Positions 47,343 through 58,667 of a stretch of DNA of 64,000 nt are shown here, piece after piece. The DNA lies in the NCBI GenBank assembly GCA_001949185.1, contig BDGG01000002.1:1795826-1859825 (forward strand), read 5' to 3'. The DNA is from Ramazzottius varieornatus (lineage: Eukaryota; Tardigrada; Eutardigrada; Parachela; Ramazzottiidae). The translations under genes were made by a program, and so were the position numbers. Position 1 is the stretch's first letter. The number at the start of each line of letters is the position of its first letter. Under the pieces are notes generated by a model. That model saw only the letters and a list, made by a program, of their open reading frames with translations, was not told the origin of the DNA and did not search any database.

Positions 47343-48276
47343 AGGGAAGCAACATTGAATTCAAGCTCGTTAGATAGAACGGATTTGTTACAGGAAGGCT
47401 GTTTCGCGCGAAGTTATGCAGTCCGGTCGTTCCAAATCCGTAGCAAATTTTCGGATCTCTAGAACGCGAAAATCATTCAAAGTTAACCACACTGCTAGCC
47501 ATGCTCACGTAGCCGGTCATCTGCCACTTGATTATGTGATCACATCAGTTAAAACAGGCTGTGATGCATGTGTTGTGTGATTTTGGCGTTTAGTGTGCAT
47601 GCAGCATAGTGAATATATGGAGGGCTCTAAAATGAAATCCAAAAATTTGGCACGAATTTCGAGCGACTGGACCTTAGTGCAAATAAGCATCGTAGGCTAC
47701 GATAGGTCCTTTGTCATCGATGCCACACACCCTAAAAACAAAAAGTTTTTTCCTACTTCTTAAGGACGGAAGCGTGTATTCTCTTCTCGTTCAACGTTTC
47801 AGTTGGCACATAATTCTTCTTGACTTATAATGGTGCATTTCCCGGATGGCGGAGTTATGTATCAGTACCGAGCATCAGACAGCTTCCGTTCCGAAGGGAA
47901 GTAGCGTAGCCTTTGACCAGGCTAAGGAAGGCAACTGGCGGACCCGTGTTTCATTGCTCGATGGAGGGTGTGCGCGATGGATCACCATCTGCAGGTCGTC
48001 GTTGCTCATACAGTAGAGCGCAAGGGTGCGGTCGATGATGTCGTCGATCTCTTACTGCTTGTCACGGGATGGTTTGCTGGGGTTGACGCGCGTGTTAATG
48101 TAGACTAAAACATTGTCTCATACGGAGGTTCTTTGGTTCGATGGGCACGGCACATTTGTACTGAATCTCGAAACCCCGGGAGCCAGTTCTGACGAACAGC
48201 AGGTAATACACCGATGGTTCTACCGCGCAGTCACAAAAATTGACGTAAGACAAGACAAGAAACTGGAAAAGATGCA
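47343..48276. other. Intergenic, no recognised gene
   Basis: Part of this may belong to the 5' end of the piggyBac-type element (a TTAA occurs at about 47483), but no inverted partner was found. No coding region is seen. Confidence 0.35.
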
Positions 48277-48284
48277 GCCCACCA

Positions 48285-48997
48285 CAGTGTTGTATTTAAT
48301 TTCAGTCCCATATTTAGTCTTACTTTCTGTCGGACTGAATCGCGTTCCGTCTCGTTGGACGGGACTGCTGTAGGCCAGTTTTGATATCAGTTTCAGTTAG
48401 ACTAATCCAATTCAGTCTCACGATATATCAGTTTTAGTCCCGAGACTGAGACTGATATGTATGGGATATCAGTTTCAGTCTGTTGGACTAACAAGGGAAC
48501 CTCGAAGACGCTCTCTTCGAATTCGTTGATTGTTGTTTTCTAAACGACACATGAAGTCCACAGGTATGAAGCATTGTAATCGGCAGAACTCCACCTCCAA
48601 ACTTTAGAAGAATTCCGAGACGTACTGTATAGTCGTTCTGGGGTGGTTAGATTTTGAGAACAAGTAATCCGCCGATTATGATGCTTCATAAAAGGTACCT
48701 GGAAACCTCCTCGATGGTTTGGAAGACAAAAACTAAAAGATTCGAAGAGAGATCTCCGAGGTTACCTTGTTAGTCCCACAGACCGAAACTGATATCCTTC
48801 GGAAATCAGTTTCAGTCCCAACATATCAGTTTCAGTCTTCCGAGCGTTAAGTTTCAGTCTTCGTGTTGGCAATGCAGTCCTACTGTTTCAGTTTTAGTCC
48901 GACGAACTGGTAAGCCGTATCAGTCTAGACTCAAGACGAAATCTGAATTGAAAACTGATATTTTATCAGTCTCGCACTGAAACTAAATACAACACTA
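48285..48997. mobile_element. hAT-type MITE with TTTCAGTC subterminal repeats
   Basis: The left end CAGTGTTGTATTTA and the inverted right end TAGTGTTGTATTTA form the TIR. The flanking octamers GCCCACCA (48277-48284) and GTCCACCA (48998-49005) match at 7 of 8 positions. Both halves are packed with TTTCAGTC or GACTGAAA words, at least ten in all, which resemble the subterminal transposase-binding repeats of hAT elements. There is no transposase. Confidence 0.82.
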
Positions 48998-49005
48998 GTC
49001 CACCA

Positions 49006-49749
49006 GTTTTGAGTGTAGGTGTTGGTTGAACTGGTCACACTACGACGGTTGGTAGTTTCAGTGTTAGGATCGAAAATGTTGTAAAAGTCTCGTCCGTCAT
49101 ATCCACCAATCCCGCTCAATGTCGGGACCGGTTTCCATATCCGGATCCGGCCGGAGGTGCGTTCTTCGCCAGCGCGATGTAACGGTGCTTTTGTGACCGG
49201 TGGACAGCAGGAACGTGGGTGCCCGGAAAGTAGCATAAAATAAGCCATCGCAGGCCAAGCAACGAGTTGTCGAACTCGGCGTGCAGCGTTGTATCAGTAG
49301 CTTTGTGTATCGTCAGCCACTTCCGCACTGGAGGAAATGTCTTATACTCTAAAAGAAACAGCGAACATTTACTCATTCCGGTCGAACAGTGGATAGAATA
49401 TCCAAAGAATGGAGCGAGAGACAGAGTTGAATATAGGTGTGTATGTCTAGAAAACTCTTAGCGACAGAGGATTCACTTGCGCCTCGTGCTTCATGATGTG
49501 CAGAAAGCATCCCTCGTTACTCGTTACACTCGGCTCGTAGGAGACGTAGGTACCGTTGAAGTGGGGTTGCAAACGTCATCCGAAGCGGAAGTATGGCTCA
49601 CCAGACTGGAACTTCCGCAGGAGCTGCAGTCCTCTCCTACAAGAAACGGAACCAGTCTCGATACTGTATGTCCTGCACTATTCTGCTGTGTATCGACCTC
49701 AACTTACCAAATGCACCGACGCCAAGATGAGGAAGGCACTTTCCGCGAT
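49006..49749. other. Intergenic, unrecognised frames
   Basis: Minus-strand frames at 48931-49376 and plus-strand frames at 49477-49806 have no family motif. Nothing else is seen. Confidence 0.35.
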
Positions 49750-49757
49750 ATCCAGAT

Positions 49758-50611
49758 TAGTGATGTTGGCATAAGGGTATCGCGATCTAATATAATCTTA
49801 ATTTAATAAGCCTGGGCTGCCCGAGTTCTAATATAATCTTAATACAATATGCCCCGACCGCAGAACATCTATTATAATGTTAATATATTAAATTGTCTCG
49901 CTGAGTTCTTATTATAATATATTATAATATTTCAGTCATTTTTAAATCCACATGTCAACGGGAAAAGATGACTTTCTTCCTTAACACTTTCACCAGCAAA
50001 ACAGTTTTATCCATGTCCAGCAATAGAAAGGTCATTAATTATCAGTTAGAAGTACTACCAAGGAACCATACAAAAATAACAGCCGTTTTAGCGGCTGTTG
50101 TGTCTTGTGCCTGGTGCACGGGGAAGTCCCTCTTTCAAGCCGTGCTGGCATCCCTGGGATGACAGTCATCCTAAACGCGCTGCAGGATCGCGCTGTAATG
50201 CGTTGTTTACAGCGTGAATGACGGGTATGTAAGTGAGTCCCCGAAATCGCAGTTCTTCAATCAAGTCACCACATTAGAACGTTCGTGAGTGTAACACAGG
50301 CGCAGGTGCTTGATGCGTAAAATTTACTGGCATACAGCACACTGCGCCAGTTTCACGCTTGTTGCGGACGCAAATCAAGCATTACTTTAATCAACTGAAG
50401 CCAAAATCCGTATTTCAATAATCTTAATACGGAGCGCCCTGCGGCTTGATTTTAATATGATAATTCTAGCTCTGGCTTTCATCTAATTTAATACTAATAA
50501 ATATCCCACCTCGGCCGAGGCATCTAATAAATGTTAATCTGACATATTTGATGCAAAAAGCATCTAATTAGTTCTAATTTAATATAATACTCATGTATGC
50601 CAACATTACTA
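49758..50611. mobile_element. Non-autonomous derivative of the 5046 hAT element
   Basis: The ends TAGTGATGTTGGCATA and, inverted, TAGTAATGTTGGCATA match those of the element at 5046-9187. A perfect 8-bp duplication ATCCAGAT flanks it (49750-49757 and 50612-50619). About 180 bp at the left and 240 bp at the right can be aligned by eye with the termini of the larger element, including TATTATAATATATTATAATA and GCATCTAATAAATGTTAAT blocks; the coding middle is missing. It is a deletion derivative that could be mobilised in trans. Confidence 0.93.
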
Positions 50612-50619
50612 ATCCAGAT

Positions 50620-51135
50620 TGAAGTAGTCAATGTTTTCAACAAGAATGTATCTGTGAGGCAGTAGCTGTCGCACATGGCCGAAAGGGACCAAAGGAACCA
50701 AGAAGAACAGAGAAGAAACGAGCCATTTACGAGTCTTCTCCCGCCGACCTCGAGGTTGCACTCAGGGCCCATCCACACTATATGTCCTGCACTATGGGCC
50801 CGGAACACCGAGCTGCAGTCGCCGGGATCGCACGCCATGGTGGGATCGTACAGCTCGTTTTCATGGTGGTAGAAACAGTGGTCGACTGTTCGAGTTTCGT
50901 TTGAATTAATGTGCGCTTTCGAAGAACTTTACGAGTAGGCATTAGAAAGCCGATTGCACACTGGACAAATCATAAACCGAGTTCGGTAACGAGTTCGGTA
51001 AACTTACTGGACTGTATTCATCGAAGTCCCTTACAAAGCTACCATGGGTTCCTCTGAGACCTGTACAGCCGGTATGCTGCGCCCCCCTTGGTGATCTGCT
51101 CTTGCAGTCCTTCTTAAAGTCGATGGGGTATCGCG
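50620..51135. other. Intergenic, no recognised gene
   Basis: Short frames only; no motif or repeat recognised. Confidence 0.35.
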
Positions 51136-51247
51136 TGATCGGCACGGAAATATCTACCGGACGTGGAGATATCCACCGGGTACCGGTTACTCAGCGTAGG
51201 TAACCGGTGGATATCTGCACGTCCGGTGGGTATTTCCGTGCCGATCA
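51136..51247. repeat. 112-bp near-perfect palindrome
   Basis: Arms of about 52 bp meet at a short loop around GTAACCGG/CCGGTTAC. The ends are TGATCGGCACGGAAATA and, inverted, the same. Internal words GATATCCACCGG and GGACGT are repeated in both arms. The RNA would form a long hairpin. Confidence 0.85.
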
Positions 51248-53640
51248 CCTCGTACCGCTTTTTGTGATCGGCTGGTTAGTGATCCAACTTCAGTTTATTC
51301 GAGACTTTCTTACCGCTTGTCGGTTCTTAGATTGTTTGTTAATGAATTCCCCATATTTCCCATCATTTTCCGGGACTGCGTAGAATGTTTCAACACAATA
51401 ATGTGGAACATACATGCAAAGAAAATTCGAAGCTATCCGCGCAAAAAAGTCTTTCGGTGTACCATACATCTGCTTCGTCTCTTCAAGGTACCATAATTAT
51501 CAGGGTAGTGATCACAGAGAAACCATCTCCATTGTCTTTTCGACGCTGTATATTCTGCCCATCGTGAAGGATTCTGATTGACCAATACTCCACACCACAA
51601 ACTTCCTTTCCGTATTTCATCCAGACAGTCTTCGGTAACGAAGTTCCGTCGATACGGGAATCAGGGTAGGGAATGAAACAGCCAGTTTCTGAACTGGCAT
51701 CGGTAGGAATACAGTACAGCCATCGGTGACGCAGAATGCTCCTTCCTCTGATTCCGAAATTGTGGGCGACCGCAAATCGCCTTTTTTAGCTTCTTGTACG
51801 GAAGATACCCCTTTTGCAAGACGCTGCCACCAACCTTACGGGAGTTCAACACAGCAGGCCAGAACTCTAGCTCGACCAATCAGGCTGAATTCGTCTGCTC
51901 AGCCATGCCAGAGAGACTGACCTTTCGCACGGCAACGAAGGCAGCTTTTCCCAACACCATCAAAGAACCGACACCTGTGGACCGCCTTACGGTACGCACA
52001 TGTCCAGGTGGCACGCTTTCTGGAACGGCTCAACTTTCAGCCTCTCGATCGTCTGTAGTGTTTATCGCCCTCTACAGGTATGTCGTTGGGAAAAGTTTTC
52101 TGCGTTATTTCAGCGCCAAGAACTTTACTACTACAGAAGCAGGTTGGTGGGTGAATAATCCTGCATCGCCCGCGTTACCAACACCACAGCCTGCAACGGC
52201 TTGGTTTACTATGTGCCTGGAACATACACCTCGGCTGTTCACTTCACCGAAGACTATCGGTTCATCACTCCGGACCCGAAGATCAGGGGTCGTCGCCTGC
52301 TTCCAGGTACGAGGAGCCAAAGTTATTCCTGTTTGATATGTCTGTTGCAGACCTCCACCAGAAGCAGGTTTCGTTGTCTAGCTCTTATCCGCAAAATGTG
52401 CTCCATCGAATCTGATGTGTGGAACGTAGCCTCAGTCCGTCGTGACGCTTTCTCCCTAGCTCTCCGTTAGTTGACTGGGAAGATAGGATTAGAACAAAAA
52501 TGTTCGGACTTCGAACAAACAAACGCAAAGTAAACGCAACAGGTTTCCTTTGTTTCACTGGTTCTGTATGTCAGTGAACAAGCAAACAAACCTGGCCATA
52601 GCAGGTCTTCTTATCTATACGCAAATTTTGCAGTTACAGGCTTCGAACTTCGTGAAATACGTCGTGGTAAGCGTGTGGTGCATGAATCATTAAACCCTTA
52701 AACTTTACGCGTACTGTGACGTCATTTCGCGAAGCATCACATTATACTGTGCCCATCTAAACATGCACCTCACTGTTGAAAGCCCGGGTGCCCAAAAGGC
52801 CCCAGTTTTCACCGCAAGGTGGCCGACGTACAAGCTGTTGTCTTGAGCGACATTGGAAAAGCTTATTGAAATCGAAAAACCATGAAAGCAGCTGGGATAT
52901 TCAGTTACTTGAACGGTTCTATAGCGTTTTTATTTGCTCCGTCAAGTCGTTGCACGTAGTTTCTCGTTATTTCCCGTTCTTCCTTCTACCCCAAGACTAC
53001 CCACAAAGGGTTACCATCTAGTCTAGTTGTTGTGTTTAGCCTGACCCATTATCGCAGTTCAGGTTTCCATAAACAACCAGCAGATCGCTGTAAGGTATCT
53101 CACCGGGGCTAGGACTTCGCATAGGCATTTGCTAATGCGTCAAGAACTCGAGAGACTCTAGCTGCACCCAGACTCGCAACGTCTAGTTAGAATCTTTGCT
53201 CAACGCGTACGGCTTTCGAGTGCTCCGCGAAGAAAAATGATTATTGGCGGTTGCATACGCAGACGGTGCTCGCCGACACCGAACATCAATAGCATGTTCA
53301 TAAATCAGCTAACCCAGGGGTAGTCGTCTCTCATAAAAAAACAGCTATTCATAAACAAGCCGGAAGAACCGGTCGATATGCAGAAAGCCTCAGTATCACG
53401 CTCGGTGAGTCGCACAAAGCAAACTGTGCGACTGCGGAACAAATATCCGCTGTGGAGCCCGGTTAAGAGTAGTCCATACTGCCTGTCAAAGCATACAACG
53501 CTTTGACTGTAACGCTGAATCAGACTTCTCGATCAGCTACTAGTGTGAACCATCTTCTTACACTGGCTCATTCTGTCCGGTTCTTCAGGTACAGGGTGCA
53601 TCTTCCAAGTTCGAACTTAAGTTTTGTGCAGTGGTTCAAG
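51248..53640. other. Intergenic, one unresolved coding-like block
   Basis: From 51660 to 52480 several plus-strand frames are open for 90-180 codons, and part reads CNGLVYYVPGTYTSAVHF, but no family or splice chain could be established. The remainder shows nothing recognisable. Confidence 0.3.
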
Positions 53641-54076
53641 ATGTCCTCTCTTTCTGGTGGATCATCAGACGCGGATGTAAGTGTATCACAGCTTTTCCTG
53701 TCGTTTAAAAGTTTTTCGTTATGTGTTTGTCTTGAATTCTCGTATCTCTCCAGCCTAACACCGGGGTACCGTATGACTGGGAAGCTTACAAGAAATACGC
53801 CAGTAAGAACCGACTTTTAAGGCAGACATTACTCTGATTAAGAACTCATCGATCATTGCAGATTTGAACATTACTGCCGATCAGGATGCGCATCACAAGG
53901 CAACATTCTTGAAGACGGTGGAGATGGTGAAAGAGAACCAGCGTCAACAGCGTGAAGGCAAGACGCGTCCTGATTTCATCGGCATGAATCTTAATACACA
54001 CGCGCACCTGACTCCAGAAGAATTCGCGAAAGGCGCATTCGGTTTGATCCAAGCTCAGCCGCTGCGAAATCCATAA
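53641..54076 (+). CDS. Stand-alone I29 cathepsin propeptide inhibitor
   Basis: Three exons, 53641-53676, 53754-53802 and 53862-54076, join to 99 residues. The sequence reads as an I29 inhibitor domain: PYDWEAYKKYANLNITADQD at the start (the W-x3-K/Y region), then HHKATFLKTVEMVKEN (the ERFNIN-type helix in degenerate form) and MNLNTHAHLTPEEFAKG, which matches the N-x-F/H-x-D/T-x-T-x-E-E-F region. No peptidase domain follows before the stop, and there is no signal peptide, so this is a small intracellular-type inhibitor like CTLA-2 or BCPI. It probably binds cathepsin L-like cysteine proteases. The first exon is only 12 codons; the ATG is the first in the transcript that keeps the frame. Confidence 0.82.
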
Positions 54077-54428
54077 GAGCAATGGCCAGTACTCCTTTAC
54101 CATGCTGGATTATTCGCACCCGCAGAAACATCTGAAACATGTTTGTTCAGTTCTTCGTACTCGGCCTTAAACCCAAATTTTTTATTTGTACTGTATTTCG
54201 CCTGTTATACCTACTTGATATTTTGAATCTTGTCACGGTGTAGTATTTTTCGATAAATCGACAGACAGAACGAAATCAAGTGATCATGGAATAACATCTG
54301 TCTGTTGTTGACCGGCGTTTGAAAATCTGGAAAGTTCCAGAGGGTAGAAGATAGTGCAAGCTATTGATCCAAACTATTAATATGACATTGATGCAGAAAG
54401 GGTTGGACGTTATGGACAATACGTGGCA

Positions 54429-54758
54429 TTACTGTCGAGGAAAGCAGACACCACCGCTGCAACGGAAGCCTTCCTGGCATTCCCAGCCGTCGGACTCGCA
54501 GGTGTTGTTGGGCTTGCCCGTAACGCACCTCCCCTTTCGGCAGATCGAGGTGGCGCGTGGACAGTCCAGGTTCTTGACTTCACAGCTATTCAAAGGACGG
54601 CAGATTCTTCCACTGTTGCACTTTCCATCCTGGCCATTGGACATCTTGCATTTTCGGAAACGTGAGCCACTGCCGCACTCGGGGTCATCAGAGCGGACCT
54701 CGGTCAGCAATGCTGCAACAATAACACAAGTCAACAAAAGGACTCCGCCACGATACAT
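54429..54758 (-). CDS. Small secreted cysteine-rich protein
   Basis: An uninterrupted frame of 109 residues starts at the ATG at 54758. A clear signal peptide (MYRGGVLLLTCVIVAALLTE, cut probably after VRS) is followed by about 88 residues with 14 cysteines, spaced as in C-x-S-G-x-I-C-x7-C and C-x6-C-x-E-G-x-R-C. Repeated sub-patterns such as CNSGRICRPLNSCE and CQEGFRCSGGVCFPRQ suggest two or three small disulfide units of the WAP, dickkopf or EGF-like size class, but I do not recognise a defined family. It could be an extracellular inhibitor, antimicrobial or matrix peptide. It is convergent with the I29 gene, with 350 bp between them. Confidence 0.72.
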   Translation of the reverse strand: MYRGGVLLLTCVIVAALLTEVRSDDPECGSGSRFRKCKMSNGQDGKCNSGRICRPLNSCEVKNLDCPRATSICRKGRCVTGKPNNTCESDGWECQEGFRCSGGVCFPRQ

Positions 54759-56159
54759 TGTATGGTATCTCCTTATTCTTTCTGTAGGCGACTTTCCAGG
54801 ATTTCGCGACGAAGAAAACGCAGAAAGGAACTGGCATGAAATGAATACTGCTGTCGACAATAGTATGCGTTTCATACAGTGTACACGATCGAGTGAGTAG
54901 AGAGCACAAAGTGGCTCGTGTGGGATCATGGCCGAAACGGGTTTTGTATGGTATTTGCCTGGAAGTGTCTGACTGCGGAAGCCGGTATTCTTAATTGATT
55001 TTCGGCTTAATCCTCCATCCATCATCTGTGCTGGCATTTTTCCGGCTTCCTGTCGGTCACTCTGTTCAAACCGTTATTCTTTCAAAGAGGGCTACTCGGA
55101 GCGTTGGATGTCTTTCTACCGAAACTATGCAGTAACAAGTTCGAGCGCTAGAGCCGGAAGCCACGAGCTGGAGAACTTTGGTCCACTCTCACTTAAGGTA
55201 ATAAATTCCATATTTGAAGTCGATTGCGGCATTCGACCGATGCCGGCGAACTAGTCTAAATATGATAGACAACAAAAACCCAGAGAATTCTCGAAGTACT
55301 AGACGGAATACCCTCACTTCAAGTGGAAGGCGCAACAGTACGGTACGGTTCGGGCCAGACCATGGGGCAACTTGCTCGCCAGAGTCAGTGTCTTCTAGCC
55401 ACCAAATACATGCATGGTCTGAAACACCCAGAATTTTCCAGCACGGTAGGAAAGTCGTGATTATGGGCTGTTACTACGAGTTTGTATACCTGTTACTACG
55501 AGTATTCGTGGTCAGGCGTAAGTGGTCGAAACTGAACCGAGGTCTTGAACGTAAGTCTTGTTTAGTCCAGCTGACCGGTGCTCAACGACACTAGCATCGA
55601 TCATCTGTCAGCAGACCTTCAGTTGCACTGTCCGAGCTCAGTTTTTGTGGTATTTCGTTAAGCAAGCGAGAGTAAAGGTGGAACAATATTCTGCTCAAGG
55701 CTCCTCGCTTTTTAAACTCGCTATACTAACTGAAAATTCGTGATGGCCATCAGCCATAAACTTGAGACATTGAACTCGAGGTGGTGGCAAGGAAATGCCT
55801 TTGGATCTTTTCACACCTTTCGATCCGCCTTGCAATTGACGAACACTTGACCATCTATGCTCACATCTGCGATCCTCGTTCAAGCACAGTGAAACTTCTG
55901 CCCTGTCTCCTCGAAAAGTTGCCTGTTGCTAGTAGCAATCAGACCACGTAGGCAATTAGGTTTTCCGGTTACCTCTTCTTCTGCTCTTGAAGCACACTCA
56001 CGCCTGTAACCCTGTCACTCTACGGTGCCGTGGATACCCCGTTGCAAGAAGACTTAAGCCCATACTTTCCATTGTTCCTGATCTGAAAGCTAGTGTACGT
56101 ACGAGGACTTCCAAAGCCAGCAGAAGTCGGTCCGGTTGTAGGGGCAGCATTCCTTCGTG
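54759..56159. other. Intergenic, divergent Cys-rich/serine protease homologue
   Basis: The region holds both promoters. Short frames at 55214-55743 are not recognised. A stretch at 55800-55910 translates to something weakly hAT-like (YAHICDPRSSTVKLLP), which is not enough to call. Confidence 0.35.
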
Positions 56160-58414
56160 ATGTGGCCTCTTATCTGCTTATTGCTGCCAGTGTTAACATC
56201 GGGACAAGCCTTCAAATGGGACATCTTGCCCCGGCTTTCAAAGTACCCTTATTTTTTGTCACTGGGTATTCCCGATCCCGTTCTCGACCAGGCAAATCTA
56301 CCTCCGGGTGACGACAGTATAACTTCCGGTAGAGAGCGGGAGACGCAACTCCTGAGCCAGTTCGCGAAAAAGACTCCTCAAGCATCTAGCGAGATTTTTA
56401 ACCTGTCCAGCAACAAGTCCTGTGTGGCCTTGAAGGCACGCAGGCAAATGGAGGGAACGTGTACTGGAGTATTTGACGTTGTCGTAGCCCGCCGTTGTGC
56501 CGGCTTAAAGCTGATCAAATCTCCTGACTGTCCAGAAAGCGAAGTGTGCTGTTACGATCCTCAGAGCAGTCCCGAGCGAAAAAGCTTCTCGGTGCTGGAT
56601 AGATCAGCCTGCGGTGTTCGGCGAACGCCAGAACTCGTTACTCGAGATCTTAAAATGACCTACAGCGGAGAACTGCAAGTGACCCATCGACTGCAACAGA
56701 GGTTGCTGGAAGAACTAACTGCACCGAATGAAATATGCTGGCAGGTCTTTGCTACTTTTACCATACTTTGTATCTGAAGATTTCGAGCACTTTTTCCCAC
56801 ATTTCAAAAAATAGCAGTTTGGTCTCTTCCACTTCAAAATGTGAAGAAAACCCTTAGTTTAAATCTCGTCTGCGGGTTGAGTCAGTGGCAAACTCGGTAC
56901 ATATTAGAGCTGTCGAGTGACCCCAGTATAACTCGGGCTCGGAGATTTTCACTTTTCTAAATTTTAGGCGGCCATCACGATCGATGGAAACTACGCATGC
57001 AGCGGAGCCATCATCAATTCTCAGCACATTTTGACCGCCGCACACTGGTAAGTCGCATTAAAATCTCCTGACAAACCGTCCCGTGCCAGACTTGTCTGTT
57101 GGGCAATGAAACAGACTTGACAGCTCTGAACCATTGGATCTCCGTCACAAACAACATCAGTATTGTAAGAATAGGAGTATCTTTCTAGAAATTAATTAAT
57201 TGGGGGTCGGCGCTAACACGCAAAAGTTCTTCAGTGACGATTGTTGTTCAGTTTGCAGGAAGTGAATGACGTGCGTCGACTTCGAGTACTGATCGGTACG
57301 TCCGATCTATCCCGACTCGGCAGCTGTTCAGCCAGTCTCTCCGTTTCCAAGATCCTCTTCGACAACTTCTACGACCCGCAAACCTTCGCGCACGACCTAG
57401 CCATCGTGAAGCTAGCTAAGCTCATCGACGACGCCACATGTGCTTGTCGAGTTTGTTTGCCTTCGACTGACACTGATGCGCTGTTAGACGACGGTAATCT
57501 CCGATGTATTGCCACCGGTTATAGAAAAGCCGCAGGTGAGCATTAGCCTCACAATCAACCCAATCCACTGTTCAAGTCGCGCTGACGTCACCGCGAAGCT
57601 CTTTAACTAAGAGCTCGGCAAGAAAACCCGGCAAGATCGTTACCCCGAGTGGCCCACGTTCTCATTAATGTTAGCTGGGGACGTCGCCACTTGAGACAAT
57701 TATCAGTCAAGTTTGACTGCTTTCCTAAGTGGCGCACATTCTCGAAGATACTGGCTGGGAGCATGCGCCACTAAGAGAAACGCTCTTGCTCAGTTGTTTG
57801 CCGAAGTTCAGAAAAGTTTACGTATCACAATGGCCCCTACGGTCCTACCCCATGTCACGTGGTCTTATAGCATTAACCAGCCGCGAGTCGGGTCACGTGA
57901 CATCGAGGACAGCAGCATTTCGACACTGTAAAAATGATGATGATGGGTTCTCTCGCAGCGGGGAGAACAACGATAAGCACGGAAAGGATAGCTCTCTCAC
58001 GAAATAACCATTGCGGTTCCCGTCTGAATTTAGCGCCGGCACTCACCGATTTTCTGGCTCAAGTGGACAACTCTCTGCTTTGTGGAGTCAGTGTGGGCAG
58101 TGAAAATACAACGGACAGGGCTGAAAAAGCCTGCTCAAATCAAGACACGGGTTCGCCGCTGGCTTGTCAACTGGACAGGTCACCGGCTCACACCCTTATC
58201 GGTCTGTCTTCATGGAGGTAAGTACAGAAACCACTTGATAACGAAAGTCCGAAGAAGTTCATATGACTACAGTTATGCACATGCAATGTCTTTCAGGCTT
58301 CCCTGCGAAGAAAATGCTGTCCAAATCGACATGAGTAAGAGTTCGCAAGCACCGACGATCTACGCGAAGGTGGCTTCAGCCCTGCAGTGGATCAGTGAGA
58401 AAAGCCGACTATGA
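56160..58414 (+). CDS. CLIP-domain serine protease homologue (inactive)
   Basis: Five exons (56160-56744, 56968-57047, 57252-57535, 57959-58217, 58297-58414) join to 441 residues. A signal peptide (MWPLICLLLPVLTSGQA) is followed by a low-complexity part and a CLIP-like six-cysteine domain (from NKSCVALKARRQ to SEVCCYD, about 80-130). The chymotrypsin-fold domain follows, with His in HILTAAHC and Asp in AHDLAIVKL. The Ser block reads NQDTGSPLAC instead of GDSGGPL, so Thr stands where the nucleophile should be. The protein should be proteolytically inactive, like prophenoloxidase-activating factor-type homologues that act as cofactors in arthropod immunity; that role is inference. Intron 3 carries several GTGGCGCAC repeat copies. 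The gene is convergent with RBM19. Confidence 0.9.
57645..57815. repeat. GTGGCGCAC repeats, protease homologue intron 3
   Basis: GAGTGGCCCACGTTCTC with GACGTCGCCACTTGAGAC and then TAAGTGGCGCACATTCTC with GCATGCGCCACTAAGAG form two tandem units, followed by the tail TCTTGCTCAGTTGTTTGCCG. Confidence 0.72.
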
Positions 58415-58667
58415 GTGAGAGTAGAATTTCTATGTCGTGAACTAATCTGAAACTTTCAGCCTCCGCTTTCTGTACGAGAGAAGTTTCGCTACTGCGGCTT
58501 TCATAAGATATTTCGCCTGCCAGGGTGGTGCGGAGCACTGCCCTGACAATAGCTGCTGATCTCACGTTTATCTTTTGAATTACGGACCAAGTTAAATGGA
58601 AGTGGGTAAACGATCAAATTTAAAACGCGAAAGAAAGGTTGGCAGAGCTCCAAGCTTAGGTAACGAG
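58415..58667. other. Convergent 3' ends
   Basis: Only 253 bp separate the stop codons of the protease homologue and RBM19, so their 3' untranslated regions may overlap. Confidence 0.5.

Noticed and set aside
48285-48997. Simple satellite array of TTTCAGTC
   Set aside because: Spacing is irregular, and the words fall in two opposing clusters inside TIRs with a target duplication, so it is a transposon.
51726-52470. A possible plus-strand gene with cysteine and NGLVYYVPGTYTS-like blocks
   Set aside because: Three frames are open in turn without a convincing splice chain, and no family was recognised.
55695-55930. hAT-like fragment (YAHICDPRSSTVKLLP)
   Set aside because: Similarity is limited to a few residues; no other hAT block is nearby.
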